Origin: Cordylochernes scorpioides | Taxonomy: Eukaryota > Arthropoda > Arachnida > Pseudoscorpiones > Chernetidae | DNA length: 64,000 bases | Direction: 5' to 3' | Assembly: GCA_030710605.1 (NCBI GenBank) | Contig: CP092877.1 | Span: forward strand, 72,997,006-73,061,005 | Part shown: piece by piece, positions 44,896-54,639 of the stretch | Numbering within the stretch: position 1 is the stretch's first letter | Layout: every line of letters begins with the position of its first letter | Translations under genes and position numbers: made by a program | Notes under the pieces: generated by a model | What the model saw: only the letters and a program-made list of their open reading frames with translations | Told to the model about the DNA's origin: nothing | The model's database searches: none

Positions 44896-45625
44896 TATAT
44901 AGGTTTTTAACTTTTAATTAGACAATTTTTATTTTTATTTCGACATTTTCACTTTTATTTAGACATTTTTCATTTTAATTTAGACACATGGACTTTTTTA
45001 TAGAATCAAGAATGGCTGAAACAATAGCTAACACTAATGAAACATTGGAGAATTTCTGTCGAAAATCGGGGCAACGGATGATCCTAGCTGCTTCTGTGGA
45101 AAAGAGAAAACCAAGACTCAATACATTTATTATTAGAATGTCCGATATTTCACAGCTACAGAAGTAATAATTTTTATCCCATCGAAGAAATTTGCGAATT
45201 TGTATATAACAAAGACACTTATGTAAAATTCAATAATTTTTGTAAATTCACTTTAGATTTTCTCTTCTGTTTGATAAAACCATCTTTTCAGTTTTAATTG
45301 TGTTTTTAGTCGGTTATTGAGTTGTATATAATGAATTGTATATAGGTTGCTAAAATAATCCATTTTAGACTTTCTCTTCTGTTTTAGAATACCATCGTTT
45401 AAGTTTCAATTATGTTTTCAGTCCGGTTATTAAATTGTATAAAATGAATTGTTTATAATCTACTCTCTAAAATGTATTTAGGCGCAAGTATCCCGAGCTG
45501 GGATATCGCGTCCGATATTTCAAATAATAATTTTTAAAAAATAGAAAAGTCGATGTGTCTAAATTGAAATGAAAAATGTCTAAATATAAATTAAAATTGT
45601 CTAATTAAAAGTTGAAAACCTATAA
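44896..45625. mobile_element. inverted-repeat element enclosing a LINE piece
   Basis: Arms of about 85-95 bp: AGGTTTTTAACTTTTAATTA at the left and TAATTAAAAGTTGAAAACCT at the right, also sharing ACATTTTTCATTTTAATTTA. About 88 percent complementary by eye. The interior carries LINE C-terminal and 3' untranslated sequence (45062-45530). Confidence 0.75.
45062..45530 (+). pseudogene. non-LTR retrotransposon C-terminal and 3' end
   Basis: Reads, with one frameshift, SCFCGKEK then DSIHLLLECPIFHSYR and IEEICEFVYNKDTYVKFNNF. The Cys-x-Cys...His...Cys-Pro pattern matches the C-terminal knuckle of CR1/Jockey-like LINEs. Near 45481 the 3' word GGCGCAAGTATCCC...GGGATAT matches the 3' ends at 56571 and 63440. 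Reverse transcriptase absent. Confidence 0.7.
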
Positions 45626-45816
45626 ACGATCTAAGGAGTCCAAGAATGAAATTAATGGAAGGAAGTACCAATATGTATATATTGGTGATTATAAGTTTTT
45701 ACAGTAAAATATTACTGGACACTAATTTCTCAGGGAAAAGCTTTCATGTGAATGTCTCTTTTTCAATAACGACTGTTGGTTTTAATCAAATTTTCTTGTT
45801 TTCTCCATCGTGGATG

Positions 45817-46331
45817 TGTCTAGACCGCGGCTCGCGAGTTACATGCAGCTCTTTGGATGTGAAGCTCTTTATATAGTTCCATATGCAACTATTATTTATG
45901 CGAGTAACTCCGCCTTTGCCGGTCCCAAGCCCGGATGAAAAAGGAGGAGGGGGAGCAGTAACAAGCTCACTAAAAAACCTGGGCTCAGCTGGCCATGCTG
46001 ATAGTACCCTGTAAGGGCTCCTAATCCAGGAATACAGGATGAGCAGCATTTGTACTCCATGTTAGGAGCGGCTACACATGGTGTCTGTTCCTCATGTCAG
46101 AGGCAGCCATTTCTTTTGGAGCTAAGTCAGCCTGTTACTAAGTAGTGCTCCCAGTCTTAATGACAAAGGCATATGCATTCTACTTCACCCAGTTATGAAT
46201 GATGGAGTGGAGATAAGAAAGAAGAAGATTTATGCGAGTACTATTTATTGTTGGCAAGGAAAAAAATGTGTTTTAAAAACTTTGAAATTTTGTAAATTGC
46301 AATTTTTGGCTTTTCTGGTTCAAAATTTTGC
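45817..46331. mobile_element. hAT-like short element, copy 2, interrupted
   Basis: Matches the intact copy at 58125-58332 (GCGGCTCGCGAG-TACATG, CTATTTATTGTTGGCAA, GCCGAACCCTG). The first bases are deleted. GTCTAGAC and GTCTAGAG flank it as an imperfect 8-bp target duplication. Split by the family H insertion. Confidence 0.8.
45907..46227 (+). repeat. family H retroposon inserted in the hAT-like element
   Basis: 321 bp flanked by a perfect 13-bp direct repeat ATTTATGCGAGTA (45894-45906; 46228-46240). It begins ACTCCGCCTTTGCCGGTCCC and ends GAGATAAGAAAGAAGAAG, a LINE-type tail. All four copies in the window start at about the same base, so it behaves as a SINE or short non-autonomous LINE. Confidence 0.88.
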
Positions 46332-46620
46332 CGAACCCTGGTCTAGAGAATGTAAATAGAGCTACACTTTGTCACATAAGTGGGGTGACGACATGTAAGT
46401 TGGGGACAGCCATGGAGTGTGAAATGTAAACATTCTGTTATGTAACTAAGGTGTATTTTGCTTGTTTAGAATGGCGTCAACACTGGCATCTTTTATTTCA
46501 GGGCATGTTGCTAAATGTTTAGTTCTAATCGTGTTCCAATTACACGGGTAGATGAAACGGGTAGTTAAGGCCAGAATTGCGTGAGAACGCTACACAATGT
46601 GAAAAAATAGTACAAATTTA
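46332..46620. other. unique sequence
   Basis: Mixed composition, no repeat or gene recognised. Confidence 0.5.
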
Positions 46621-46624
46621 ATAT

Positions 46625-47022
46625 TGTACTGGGATAAGGTGCATAAATTATGAAAAAGGCATCTCCTTATCGTGCAATTGAAATAATATAAATTAGTTTT
46701 TCAATGATTATGTATTATAATTCGACAGAGTATTTATTTTTAATTATTATGTATAGTTGGCACCACTGGAACTTCACATGCTTTATAGATAGGAGCGAGG
46801 ATAGAAGAATGGGGACAAGAGCTACGGACGTGAAAACTGACATCGAGGAAGACAACTACGACACAACAAATAAATAAACAACTTTTGAAGGTAAATATTT
46901 CATTATTTACTTTTTTTATAATTTAACTTTATTATGGAAACCCGATCGGGAAACACATAAAAAACCAATAAAGAGGAAATAAAGGTCGAATATCTTCTGT
47001 AATGCTGCAATCTGGTATTACA
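46625..47022 (+). mobile_element. solo LTR, family G copy 3
   Basis: 398 bp starting TGTACTGG and ending TATTACA, flanked by ATAT at 46621-46624 and 47023-47026. ATGGAAACCCGATCGGGAAA near 46935 corresponds to the METRSGN start, then a stop codon. Confidence 0.78.
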
Positions 47023-47046
47023 ATATTTTCTTATATATTCTCTAAA

Positions 47047-47285
47047 TTTTAAAAATAAGGCTTATTTTGGATTGTAATAAGATTATTTATTAATCCGATA
47101 TTTCGATGGACCAATCTTCCATCTTTTACGAGGTATTTTGCCGTGAAGCACGTAGCAGGTCGCGTGCTCCAGGTGAGCCACCAGACGTCTTCCAAGAGTC
47201 TTCTAAAAGATGGACGATTGGTCCATCGAAATATCGGATTAATAAATAATCTTATTACAATCCAAAATAAGCCTTATTTTTAAAA
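47047..47285. mobile_element. fold-back element, 82-bp arms, one mismatch
   Basis: Left arm 47047-47128, right arm 47204-47285, loop of about 75 bp. The arms differ at one base (AATCTTCC against AATCGTCC). Inner arm ends hold GATGGAC...GTCCATC followed by GAAATATCGG, an arrangement also seen in family L. TTTTAAAA lies at the outer ends. Confidence 0.93.
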
Positions 47286-47482
47286 TATACATATATTATG
47301 GATTGCTCTATATTCAGAATTCTCTAAATTATGTAAATTTTGTGAAATATGTAAATTTTCCCAATTTTAATTCTGTAAAACATGTAAATTTTCTAAATTC
47401 TGTAAATATTCTGTTAAATATATTTACCAGAAAATATTTATTTAAGGATAACAAGCCCTATATATATATTTATTAGATAGTA
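47286..47482. other. AT-rich sequence with TGTAAATTTT words
   Basis: Irregular repeats of ATGTAAATTTTCT-like words. No gene seen. Confidence 0.45.
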
Positions 47483-47600
47483 AAAAGGCATATATTGGAT
47501 TGAATAAAATATGTATTGCCAATATTTCGGTTGGCTGAACGCCAACCTTTATCGAGACATTACATTTTGTATACACAAATTCAGCGCCGCATAGTGTTAT
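47483..47600 (-). repeat. family L (Penelope-like?) copy 1
   Basis: On the minus strand GATAAAGGTTGGCG-TTCA-GCCAACCGAAATATTGG: a 7-bp stem followed by GAAA. Copies at 51013, 62273 and 62386. The layout recalls repeated ends of Penelope-like elements. The class is inference. Confidence 0.6.
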
Positions 47601-47659
47601 CTGAGAAAAAAAAAATTAGATAAAACTTTTAAAAAAAGAAATATTTACACATTTATGTC

Positions 47660-48075
47660 TAGTTTTCGAAAGTTCTTTCGTTATTATATATATAAATATT
47701 CTTTATCTATATATATATATAAATTAATGTTTGTATGTATGTTTGTTTGTATGTCCGGTATACAAATTCGCAGTAGTTCACTAATTCAAACCAAAATTTC
47801 CATACATAGGTAAAAAAATACGGGGAAGACGATAGGCTATTTTAAAATATATATAAATCAATTATTAAAACTATATATTCAAATTATTCTACTTAGCTCA
47901 CGAACAGCGCCCTCTATCAAAGATTAGATTAAATTATGCTGATGCAAACAAATAGATAATGCTATTAACAAACAATTATAAAAAAAATCTTATTTAAATA
48001 TATATCACTCGGGTAGATATGCACACGGGTCAATCCCGGGGCGAAGCCCGGGACACCCGTCTAGTTATATATATA
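47660..48075. repeat. family U repeat with GC-rich hairpin end
   Basis: TA-runs, then TTTGTATGT repeats and CCGGTATACAAATTCGCAGT at the left. A GC-rich end at 48020-48065 has CCCGGGGCGAAGCCCGGG, then CTAGTTATATATATATA. A related end is at 49872-49925. Class unknown. Confidence 0.6.
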
Positions 48076-48275
48076 TATAAATATTGTTGTGTTTTTTTCT
48101 ATATAATAAAGATTCTTCCGTTTTTTACACTTTGAGTTAATCAATAAGGAATCAAGGGTTTCTTATTTCTTATATTTTTCAAACTTTCGGGCTAAAACAT
48201 GCTCTTCAACATGGAGACAATAACAATTCACATACTTTTTTGACATTTTGTCAATACAATGTCAAAGTGTGAATA

Positions 48276-48530
48276 TAAGACCTAATCCAAATAATTTAAT
48301 AGTGTGTGACGTTTCAGCAACAGCATTGTCACCATCTATAATATGATGCACTAGCGCGCTATCTGTTATTAGATATGGTAGATTAAACTGGCGAAACCGC
48401 TGGGAGGGTTCACCACTGATGAGCCAGGCCCTCCCTTTAAATTTTCCATTGCAGTAAGGGCAGTAGAAATTGTTTAATTTCAAAAAGAATTTTACGCCTT
48501 TAAAATAGTTTCGAATTTTGATTGTTACCA
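48276..48530 (-). repeat. family B copy inside family I
   Basis: Reverse copy. CTGGC-GAAACCGC and CTGATGA-GCCAG are both changed at the same pair compared with other copies. On the minus strand it also reads NNFYCPYCNGKFKG, a zinc-finger-like start seen as FYCPYCDEK in other copies. Confidence 0.8.
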
Positions 48531-48825
48531 TCATCAGACAATAAATGATAAATATATCACAGCAAGTTCTTAAATAGTCTATTATGTACAGTTAAAACTT
48601 TCTATAGCACCCCCTCTAAATAGCGCCTCCCTCTCTATAGCATACGTAGTACAATGCGAGATTTACATTAAAAGTGACCTGTCTATAGCCTCACCTCTTT
48701 ATAACACCCTATTTTGGTGAGTCCCAAGAGAGGGAGGGATATATATCAGAGTGAACCCTCAATGAAGATGCTTCTGGAATTCAGCTTCATAAACACCTTA
48801 AATTCGGATAGCTTCTGCGTCTTCT

Positions 48826-49175
48826 TCTTTCTTATTTCCACTCAATCATATTAGGGTATCAAGCTTGTAAAGCTTGAGATCATGACTGGGTGAAGTAGAA
48901 TGCGTCTGCCTTTGTCATTAAGACTGGGAGCACTACTCAGTGGCAGGCCGACTTAGCTCCAAAAGAAATGGCCGCCTCTGACATGAGGAACAGACGTCAT
49001 GTGCAGCCGCTCCTAACATGGAGTACAAACTCATCCTGTATCCCTGGATTAGGAGTCCTTACAGGGTACTATCAGCCGGGCCAGCTGAGCCCAGGTTTTT
49101 AGTGAGCTTGTTACTGCTTCCCCTCCTTCTTTTTCATCCGGGCTTGGGACCGGCAAAGGCGGAGTTCAGGCTTCT
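48826..49175 (-). repeat. family H retroposon
   Basis: Reverse copy, from CTTCTTCTTTCTTATTTCCA (its tail) to GGACCGGCAAAGGCGGAGTT (its head). Slightly longer than the 45.9-kb copy owing to a small insertion near 48860. Confidence 0.85.
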
Positions 49176-49344
49176 GGGTTATGTAGTTAAGTTGTACTTC
49201 AGAATCTCCGTGTTGAAGAGCATTTTAACCCGAAAGCTTGAGAATTAAAAGAAATATGAAACCAAACACTTGATTCTTTATTTAATTGGATCAAATTCTA
49301 TAAAATATTCTTATTTAGTAAAACTTATATTTTATTTCAAATTA

Positions 49345-49735
49345 AATAGGCCTTGAAGGACTCTTTTTGGAGCTCCTGTTGAATGATGTGGTGAGAAACA
49401 GAGCTGGAGCTTTTGCGTTGTTCAAATTTTGGAAGACGGCTGAAGAGAAGGGGAAGCTATATACATAATCTAATTGATGTAAATAATTATATGTAAATAA
49501 TCTTTGTCAGGATTAGAATGATGAATCCTGTATGGGACTTTGATTCCAGTAAAAGGCTTGTTGCTGCTATTGTATATAGTCACAGTGTAGAAAATACTAT
49601 ACTATACCTACTACTTATAGGTTTCTCTCTGTATTCTTAGTTCTCTTCTCTTCAATTACTCTGTAAACTGGCGAATCCTTTATAGGACGAGAGGTCCTCA
49701 ATAAAGGCTTTTGTTGTTGTTGTTTGTTGTATATT
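49345..49735 (+). pseudogene. non-LTR retrotransposon 3' end
   Basis: Starts in a frame reading LEGLFLELLLNDVVRNRAGA then FALFKFWKTAEEKGKLYT and a stop at about 49460. The 3' untranslated part ends GGCGAATCCT, AATAAAGGC and a GTTGTTGTT tail. The end resembles the reversed 53787 copy, so they belong to related LINEs. Confidence 0.65.
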
Positions 49736-49871
49736 TTATTTCAATTTTCACAATTTTACATTTAAATTTATTTTAAAATTTTATTTTAACCAACTTTTCA
49801 ACCTTTTTTTTTTGCACAATGTGTTTTCAGTAACATTTTAGTTTAACATTTTCTTTTATGTATATACTAGA

Positions 49872-49925
49872 CGAATGGCCCGGGCAACGCCCGGGTTTTA
49901 CCCGGGTGCGAATATATTTTAAAAA
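49872..49925 (+). repeat. GC-rich hairpin end of family U
   Basis: GCCCGGGCAACGCCCGGG followed by TTTTACCCGGGTGCG. Resembles the end at 48020-48065. Confidence 0.5.
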
Positions 49926-49928
49926 CGT

Positions 49929-50436
49929 TGTCTTGGGTGGTCGCTATAGACAGGGTGGTCTGTATAGACAGGTGTATGTATCACACAGCTGATAACAGGG
50001 TTGTCTAGAGTGGCCGCTATAGACAGGGTGGTCTGTATAGACAGGTGTATGTATCACACTGCTGATAACAGGGTTGCCTAAAGTGACCGCTATAGACAGG
50101 GTGGACTGTATAGACAGGTGGATGTATCACACAGCTGATAACAGGGTTGTCTAGAGTGGCCGCTATAGACAGGTGTATGTATCACACAGCTGATAACAGG
50201 GTTATCTAGAATGGCCGCTATATACAGGGTGGTCTGTAAAGACAGGTGGATGTATCACACAGCTGATAACAGGGTTGTCTAGAGTGGTCGCTATAGGCAG
50301 GGTGGTCAGTGGTCGCTATAGACAGGGTGGTCTGTATAGACAGGTGGATGTAACACACTGCTGATAACAGGGTTGTCTAGAATGGCCGCTATAGACAGGT
50401 GTATGTATCACACAGCTGATAACAGGGTTGTCTAGA
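49929..50436. repeat. 73-bp minisatellite
   Basis: About seven copies of a 73-bp unit with GATAACAGGGTTGTCTAGAG, GGCCGCTATAGACAGGGTGG and CAGGTGTATGTATCACACAG. Some units lack the GGGTGGTCTGTATAGACA part. Confidence 0.93.
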
Positions 50437-50565
50437 GGGGGGCAGGGAGGACACGTGTTCGCCGGCAGCCAATGGGCGCGCATTCTATCCGTGAGCTTCA
50501 TACAGAATAAGGCAATTATATATATAGATATTGTTATTTCTTTTTTGGTCGTAGTGGTTCAGCCT

Positions 50566-50612
50566 ACTCCACGCTGACGAGCGCCAAAAACGCGAAACGC
50601 GTTCGTGAATTG
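50566..50612 (+). ncRNA. hammerhead ribozyme-like motif
   Basis: In order: CACG (50570-50573), CTGACGA (50574-50580), stem II GCG/CGC around CCAAAAA (50581-50593), GAAA (50594-50597), a very short stem III ACGCGT (50597-50602), T at the cleavage position (50603), and CGTG (50604-50607) pairing with CACG as stem I. All core positions of the hammerhead consensus (CUGANGA, GAAA, U-H) are met. Short stem III is a known feature of hammerheads in Penelope-like and retrozyme elements. Stem I is only 4 bp as drawn, and GTGG upstream could compete for it. Confidence 0.55.
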
Positions 50613-50639
50613 GTTTTCTTGATTTATCAAGAAATTGGG

Positions 50640-50770
50640 TTGGCCAAATATCAGGGAACAGACTAAATCAATGTTTAGTTGATTTCTGTTCCACTAGATG
50701 GCGCTCTGCCTTCTGTAAGGCACATGTGCTCCTGGTCAGGATATGCCATTTTTAATATTGATTTCAACAC
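50640..50770 (-). repeat. family O copy
   Basis: Reverse match to 32945-33040 (CCACTAGATGGCGCTCTGCC, ACATGTGCTCCTGGTCAGGA). Confidence 0.75.
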
Positions 50771-51012
50771 CTGATCTTTTTATCTTTTATTTTCTTTCTT
50801 TCGTTTTTTCATTGTTATTTTTATTTATTTTTTTATACGAAAAATCTTTTTACACATAGTAAAAATAATTTTAAAATATAAAATAGGCGTTATTGTTAAT
50901 TTTACAAAATATTCACACCTATATTTTACAAAATTTACTTTGTCCATAATATAAATATATATATCAATTTTTTTCTCTCCTTTGAATAAAACAAAATATT
51001 TTTAAAACTTAA
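50771..51012. other. T-rich, AT-rich spacer
   Basis: Low-complexity T-runs, then AT-rich unique sequence. No gene seen. Confidence 0.45.
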
Positions 51013-51160
51013 TTCTGTTGATATTATGTGGCGCTGAGTTTGTTGTTGACACACTTTAAATATGTTATAACACCTTGATGCAGGTTGGCGTTCAGCCAAC
51101 TGAAATATTGGTAAAATAAATGATATTTTGATCCAATATATGCCTTTTTAATTAAAAATA
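51013..51160 (+). repeat. family L copy 2
   Basis: GAGTTTGTTGTTGACACACT, then CTTGATGCAGGTTGGCG and CAGCCAACTGAAATATTGG, then a second arm TTTGATCCAATATATGCC that can pair with ATATTGG. Confidence 0.7.
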
Positions 51161-51578
51161 TTAGTAAAAATGATAAATAGGATGTTTTTTTTTTCTTCTA
51201 TCCCTAGCCTGTCTGTCCACTATTAAACACGGAATATCCCTTAAAGTCCAATTTATCTCTCTTTTTAGCCATTTCCATCAATTTCTTTCTTCCCTGTGAC
51301 TTTCCATCTTTTCAGGTTCTTTTCCTTTTCTAGAACCAGTTGCTGATTTCCGTGTATTGAGATTTTTAAATGATAATTATGATAAAATAGATATTTTGAT
51401 TGAGTGTCTACTATGCGATGTGGCGTGGTGGATAGAAACGCATTCTGCATACATACAGTGCATTATTTTAAAGTATTTTCTGTGAATTTCACATTGGTTG
51501 CTCTTCACAATCTTATACTATTTTGGTTCTAAGGTAAATTTGAGTTGAGTTCTTCGGTTACCATTGGTGAAAGAAATT
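51161..51578. other. unique sequence
   Basis: AT-rich, with a Lys/Glu-rich minus-strand frame near 51280-51350 that I do not support. No gene seen. Confidence 0.45.
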
Positions 51579-52296
51579 CACTCATGGACAAAACTTAAGG
51601 AAGTTATACCTTTTAGCATGTATATCAGTATTCAGACAATAACTCTGAAATGTAGTTGATACACAGTGATCTTTATTGAAGACACACGAGATAACCAAGA
51701 GTGAACAAAATATTCATGGACAAAACTTGAGAAAGTTAAACCTTTTAGTATTTATATCTGGATTCAGACAATAACTCTGAAAGATATTACAGTGACCTTT
51801 ATTGAAGGCACACGAGATAACCAAGTGTGAACAAAATACTCATCAACAAACCTTCATAAAGTTAAACCTTTCAGAATGTATATCTGGATTCAGACAATAA
51901 CTCTGAAAGATAGCTGATACACAGTGATCTTTATTGAAGACACACGAGATAACCAAGTGTATATACACTCATGGACAAAACTTAAGGAAGTTGTACCTTT
52001 TAGCATGTTTATATGGATTCAGACAATAACTCTGAAAAATAGTTGATACACAGTGATCATTATTGAAGAAACACGAGATAACCAAGTGTGAACAAAATAC
52101 TCATGGAAAAAACTTGAGAAAGTTGTACCTTTTAGCATGTATTTCGGGATTCAGACAATAACTCTGAAATATATTACAGTGACCTTTATTGAAGACACGA
52201 GATAACCAAGTGTGAACAAAATTGATTCTGTCTCCTTTAAAATAGACTACTATCAATAACAAAGACTTTCAACTTCCTTAATTTTTGTCTATGTAT
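51579..52296 (+). mobile_element. family F element, expanded, five to six units
   Basis: Begins CACTCATGGACAAAACTTAA and ends AACTTCCTTAATTTTTGTCT. The tandem units inside are more diverged than in the 41.9-kb array. Some carry an extra ATAGTTGATACACAGTGATC form and alternate right ends (GTGTGAACAAAATACTCATG). TA flanks are lost. Confidence 0.85.
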
Positions 52297-52437
52297 GTCT
52301 TGTTGTAATAACATATCCTGATGTTATAGAACTGAAGGCAATGTGGAACTGATATGAAACAACTGTTTTTGAATCAGAATTTATTACATAGGAGATAAAC
52401 ATTCCATAAAATCGGAAGATAGAATCCTCTATTGTAA

Positions 52438-52740
52438 AACGACACTTGAAGTTACACCGCATGAGTTTCTTTTCAATGAAAAATCAAAATTTTATTTCAA
52501 GGTGAAATATTGACTATTTCTAACCTTTTTGGATGAGGTATGAAAGGGTGAATTATGAAGAGTAATGATGAACGGAAAAGTAAAAGTGTCCAGGGATGGG
52601 AATCGAACCCACTTTCATACCTCATCCAAAAAGGTTAGAAATAGTCAATATTTCACCTTGAAATAAAATTTTGATTTTTCATTGAAATGAAACTCATGCG
52701 GTGCAACTTCAAGTGTCGTTTTACAATCACAGGCCGCAGT
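52438..52740. repeat. SINE D inverted pair
   Basis: A reversed D body plus the last head bases (52438-52611) is joined directly to a forward body (52612-52740) whose first bases are CTTTCATACCTCATCC. The arms match almost perfectly for about 130-170 bp. Confidence 0.85.
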
Positions 52741-52975
52741 GTATTATATTGTATTATAAGTTACTTTATGTATCATTTACGAACGGAAAAATACGTCCAG
52801 GGTAGGCTAGTGGACATGGCATCTGCCCGGTAAGCGAAACATTGTGGGTTCGATTCCCATCCCTGGACACTTTTATTTTTTCGTTCATCATTACTTTTTC
52901 TTAGTTTCTTACTCATGCGGTGTAACTTCAAGTGTCGTTTTACAATCACATGCCGCAGTGTATTGTAATGTATAG
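52741..52975 (+). repeat. SINE family D copy with extended head stem
   Basis: AT-rich lead, GAACGGAAAAATAC at about 52781, tRNA-like head 52795-52868, then TTTTATTTTTTCGTTC complementary to the lead. The body is shortened (it jumps to TCTTACTCATGCGGTGTAAC). Confidence 0.82.
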
Positions 52976-53156
52976 AATCCTCTAAAATATAAATTGTAAC
53001 AACATTTTGCTTCCATAGATAACTTTCTTGTTCTATTTAAACCATCTCTCAAGCTAAATTTGATATATAAAAGATAAAACTCATTTTAATTATATTACAT
53101 CATGAAATATACACTAAATAAAACGCTAAATGTAAATTTTAAAGCTATATAAAATG
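52976..53156. other. AT-rich spacer
   Basis: No gene seen. Confidence 0.45.
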
Positions 53157-53420
53157 ATAGAATTTAAAAGCACGAATGTTTCTTTTATATAGAATACAAA
53201 CTTCTACTGTCCTTACTGCGATGAAAAAATATGTATTGGGAGGGCCCGGCTCATCAGTGGTGAACCCTCCCAGCGGTTTCGCCAATTTAATCCACCAGAC
53301 CGCTCCTCAGAGATCTAATACCGTATTGGACGATTCTGCTTATATATGCAGCACTGAAGGGTGGAATCTCAGAAGTGGTTTTCAAGGAAACTATGGACAT
53401 AAGCTTATTTGATCTTAGCA
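53157..53420 (+). repeat. family B copy
   Basis: Left end AGAATTTAAAAGCACGAATG to GGACATAAGCTTATTTGATC. Stem-loop present (TGGGAGGG/CCCTCCCA). A small piece of its right part is repeated at about 53562-53606 (CAGCACTGAAGGGTGGAATC). Confidence 0.88.
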
Positions 53421-53786
53421 AAAAAAAAAAAAAAACGAGAAGCGATAATTAAAGTTAGATGATGGTGTCTTGTTCAAATCATCAGTCAAAGATTAAATTA
53501 GGCAGTTCAAAGTTAGATAGGCAGGCTGTAACTCAATGAACCTCCAAGGTGATCGCAATAACGCAGCACTGAAGGGTGGAATCTCAGAAATGGTTTTCAA
53601 GAATGGGTTTCAAATGTAAGTAATATACAAGATATAAATAGTAGTTAAATATTAGGATTCATTTCGTTGTATACTCCTTTAGAAAGGTTTGTGATACCCG
53701 AAATCTTGAGAGATCATTTGAATAAAACAAGAAATTTATGCTCGGAGGCTGTGTGTTGTTACCAACATTCCATTTTTTCTGTTTTT
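53421..53786. other. unique sequence with a family B scrap
   Basis: An A-run at about 53418, then unique sequence, the B scrap noted above, then AT-rich DNA. No gene seen. Confidence 0.45.
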
Positions 53787-54330
53787 GTAATATACAACAA
53801 CAACAAAAAGCCTTTATTTAGGGTCACTGACCCTATACAGGATTCACCAGAGGTATGCATAAGAACAAAGCAGTGCGACAAAGGAAACAACGATATAGAC
53901 AGAAGAAAAAGAAAAAAATAAGAAAGAGAAAGAGGGAAGCAAGAAAAACAACACAAAAAGAGTAGCAGTAAGAAAGTGAGGAGTGAGTGTCACTTGGCCT
54001 TCTTCTGAGCTATGGACTTGTGGAAACCATAAAACGCCGTAGCAATATACTTATTCTGGGTCATATTGTCAATTATTGATGGAAGTGAAGCACAGAGTTG
54101 CCCAGTTTTGAGCATAAGGGTTCTTCTTTCAGAGCAGAGCAATCAAAAATATAGTGAGTGATTTCATTTTTTTGTTTTGAATTACAGAAGGTACAAATCG
54201 GGTCCTCACCGCAGAGCATCTTGGTGTGGTTTTCTCTAAAAAAACTTGAAAGTATTCTAACTTGTGCGAGTAGTCTTTGTCTTTGTAATATAGCATTTTT
54301 CAATATAGTTTGCTTCATCGAATGAATACA
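53787..54330 (-). pseudogene. non-LTR retrotransposon C-terminus and 3' end
   Basis: On the minus strand from about 54318: RQRLLAQVRILSSFFRENHT, then GEDPICTFCNSKQKNEITHY and IFDCSALKEEP, stop at 54073. The Cys-x2-Cys...His-x4-Cys pattern is the C-terminal knuckle of CR1/Jockey-like LINEs. The 3' untranslated region runs to about 53790 with AATAAAGGC and a GTTGTTGTTGT tail. The catalytic parts are missing. Confidence 0.78.
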
Positions 54331-54639
54331 CGGTCTAGCTAAGAGTATAAATTAACCATAAAGACACTTTTTTCATTCGTGGTATCACTATAATACAAAC
54401 ATGAGAAATGTGTGAAAAATATATTTTCCAACAATAAAATGTTGTAACTTAATATTTACATTTTCCCGGTGGTTTTCTCATGTGGGGAGAAGATGACGCT
54501 CTCTTACTAAACAAACATTCTATTTCTAAAGAAGATTCGTCTTATGTAACTTTACAGTTTGGAATCTAAAATATCTTCCGGTGTGTCACAAAAGAGAAGG
54601 AATTTAGTTGTCTGCATATAAAAACTTTACTTCCTTCTT
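54331..54639. other. AT-rich unique sequence
   Basis: No gene or repeat recognised. Confidence 0.5.

Larger units (their letters stand above)
48139..49286. mobile_element. family I long inverted-repeat element, copy 2
   Basis: Left arm AATCAATAAGGAATCAAGGG to ATGCTCTTCAACATGGAGA (48139-48223). Right arm is the counterpart ending about 49286 (TCTCCGTGTTGAAGAGCATT at about 49206). The interior contains a family B copy and a family H copy, plus an unassigned stretch at 48590-48780 (CTATAGCACC, TATAGCCTCACC words). Confidence 0.78.
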
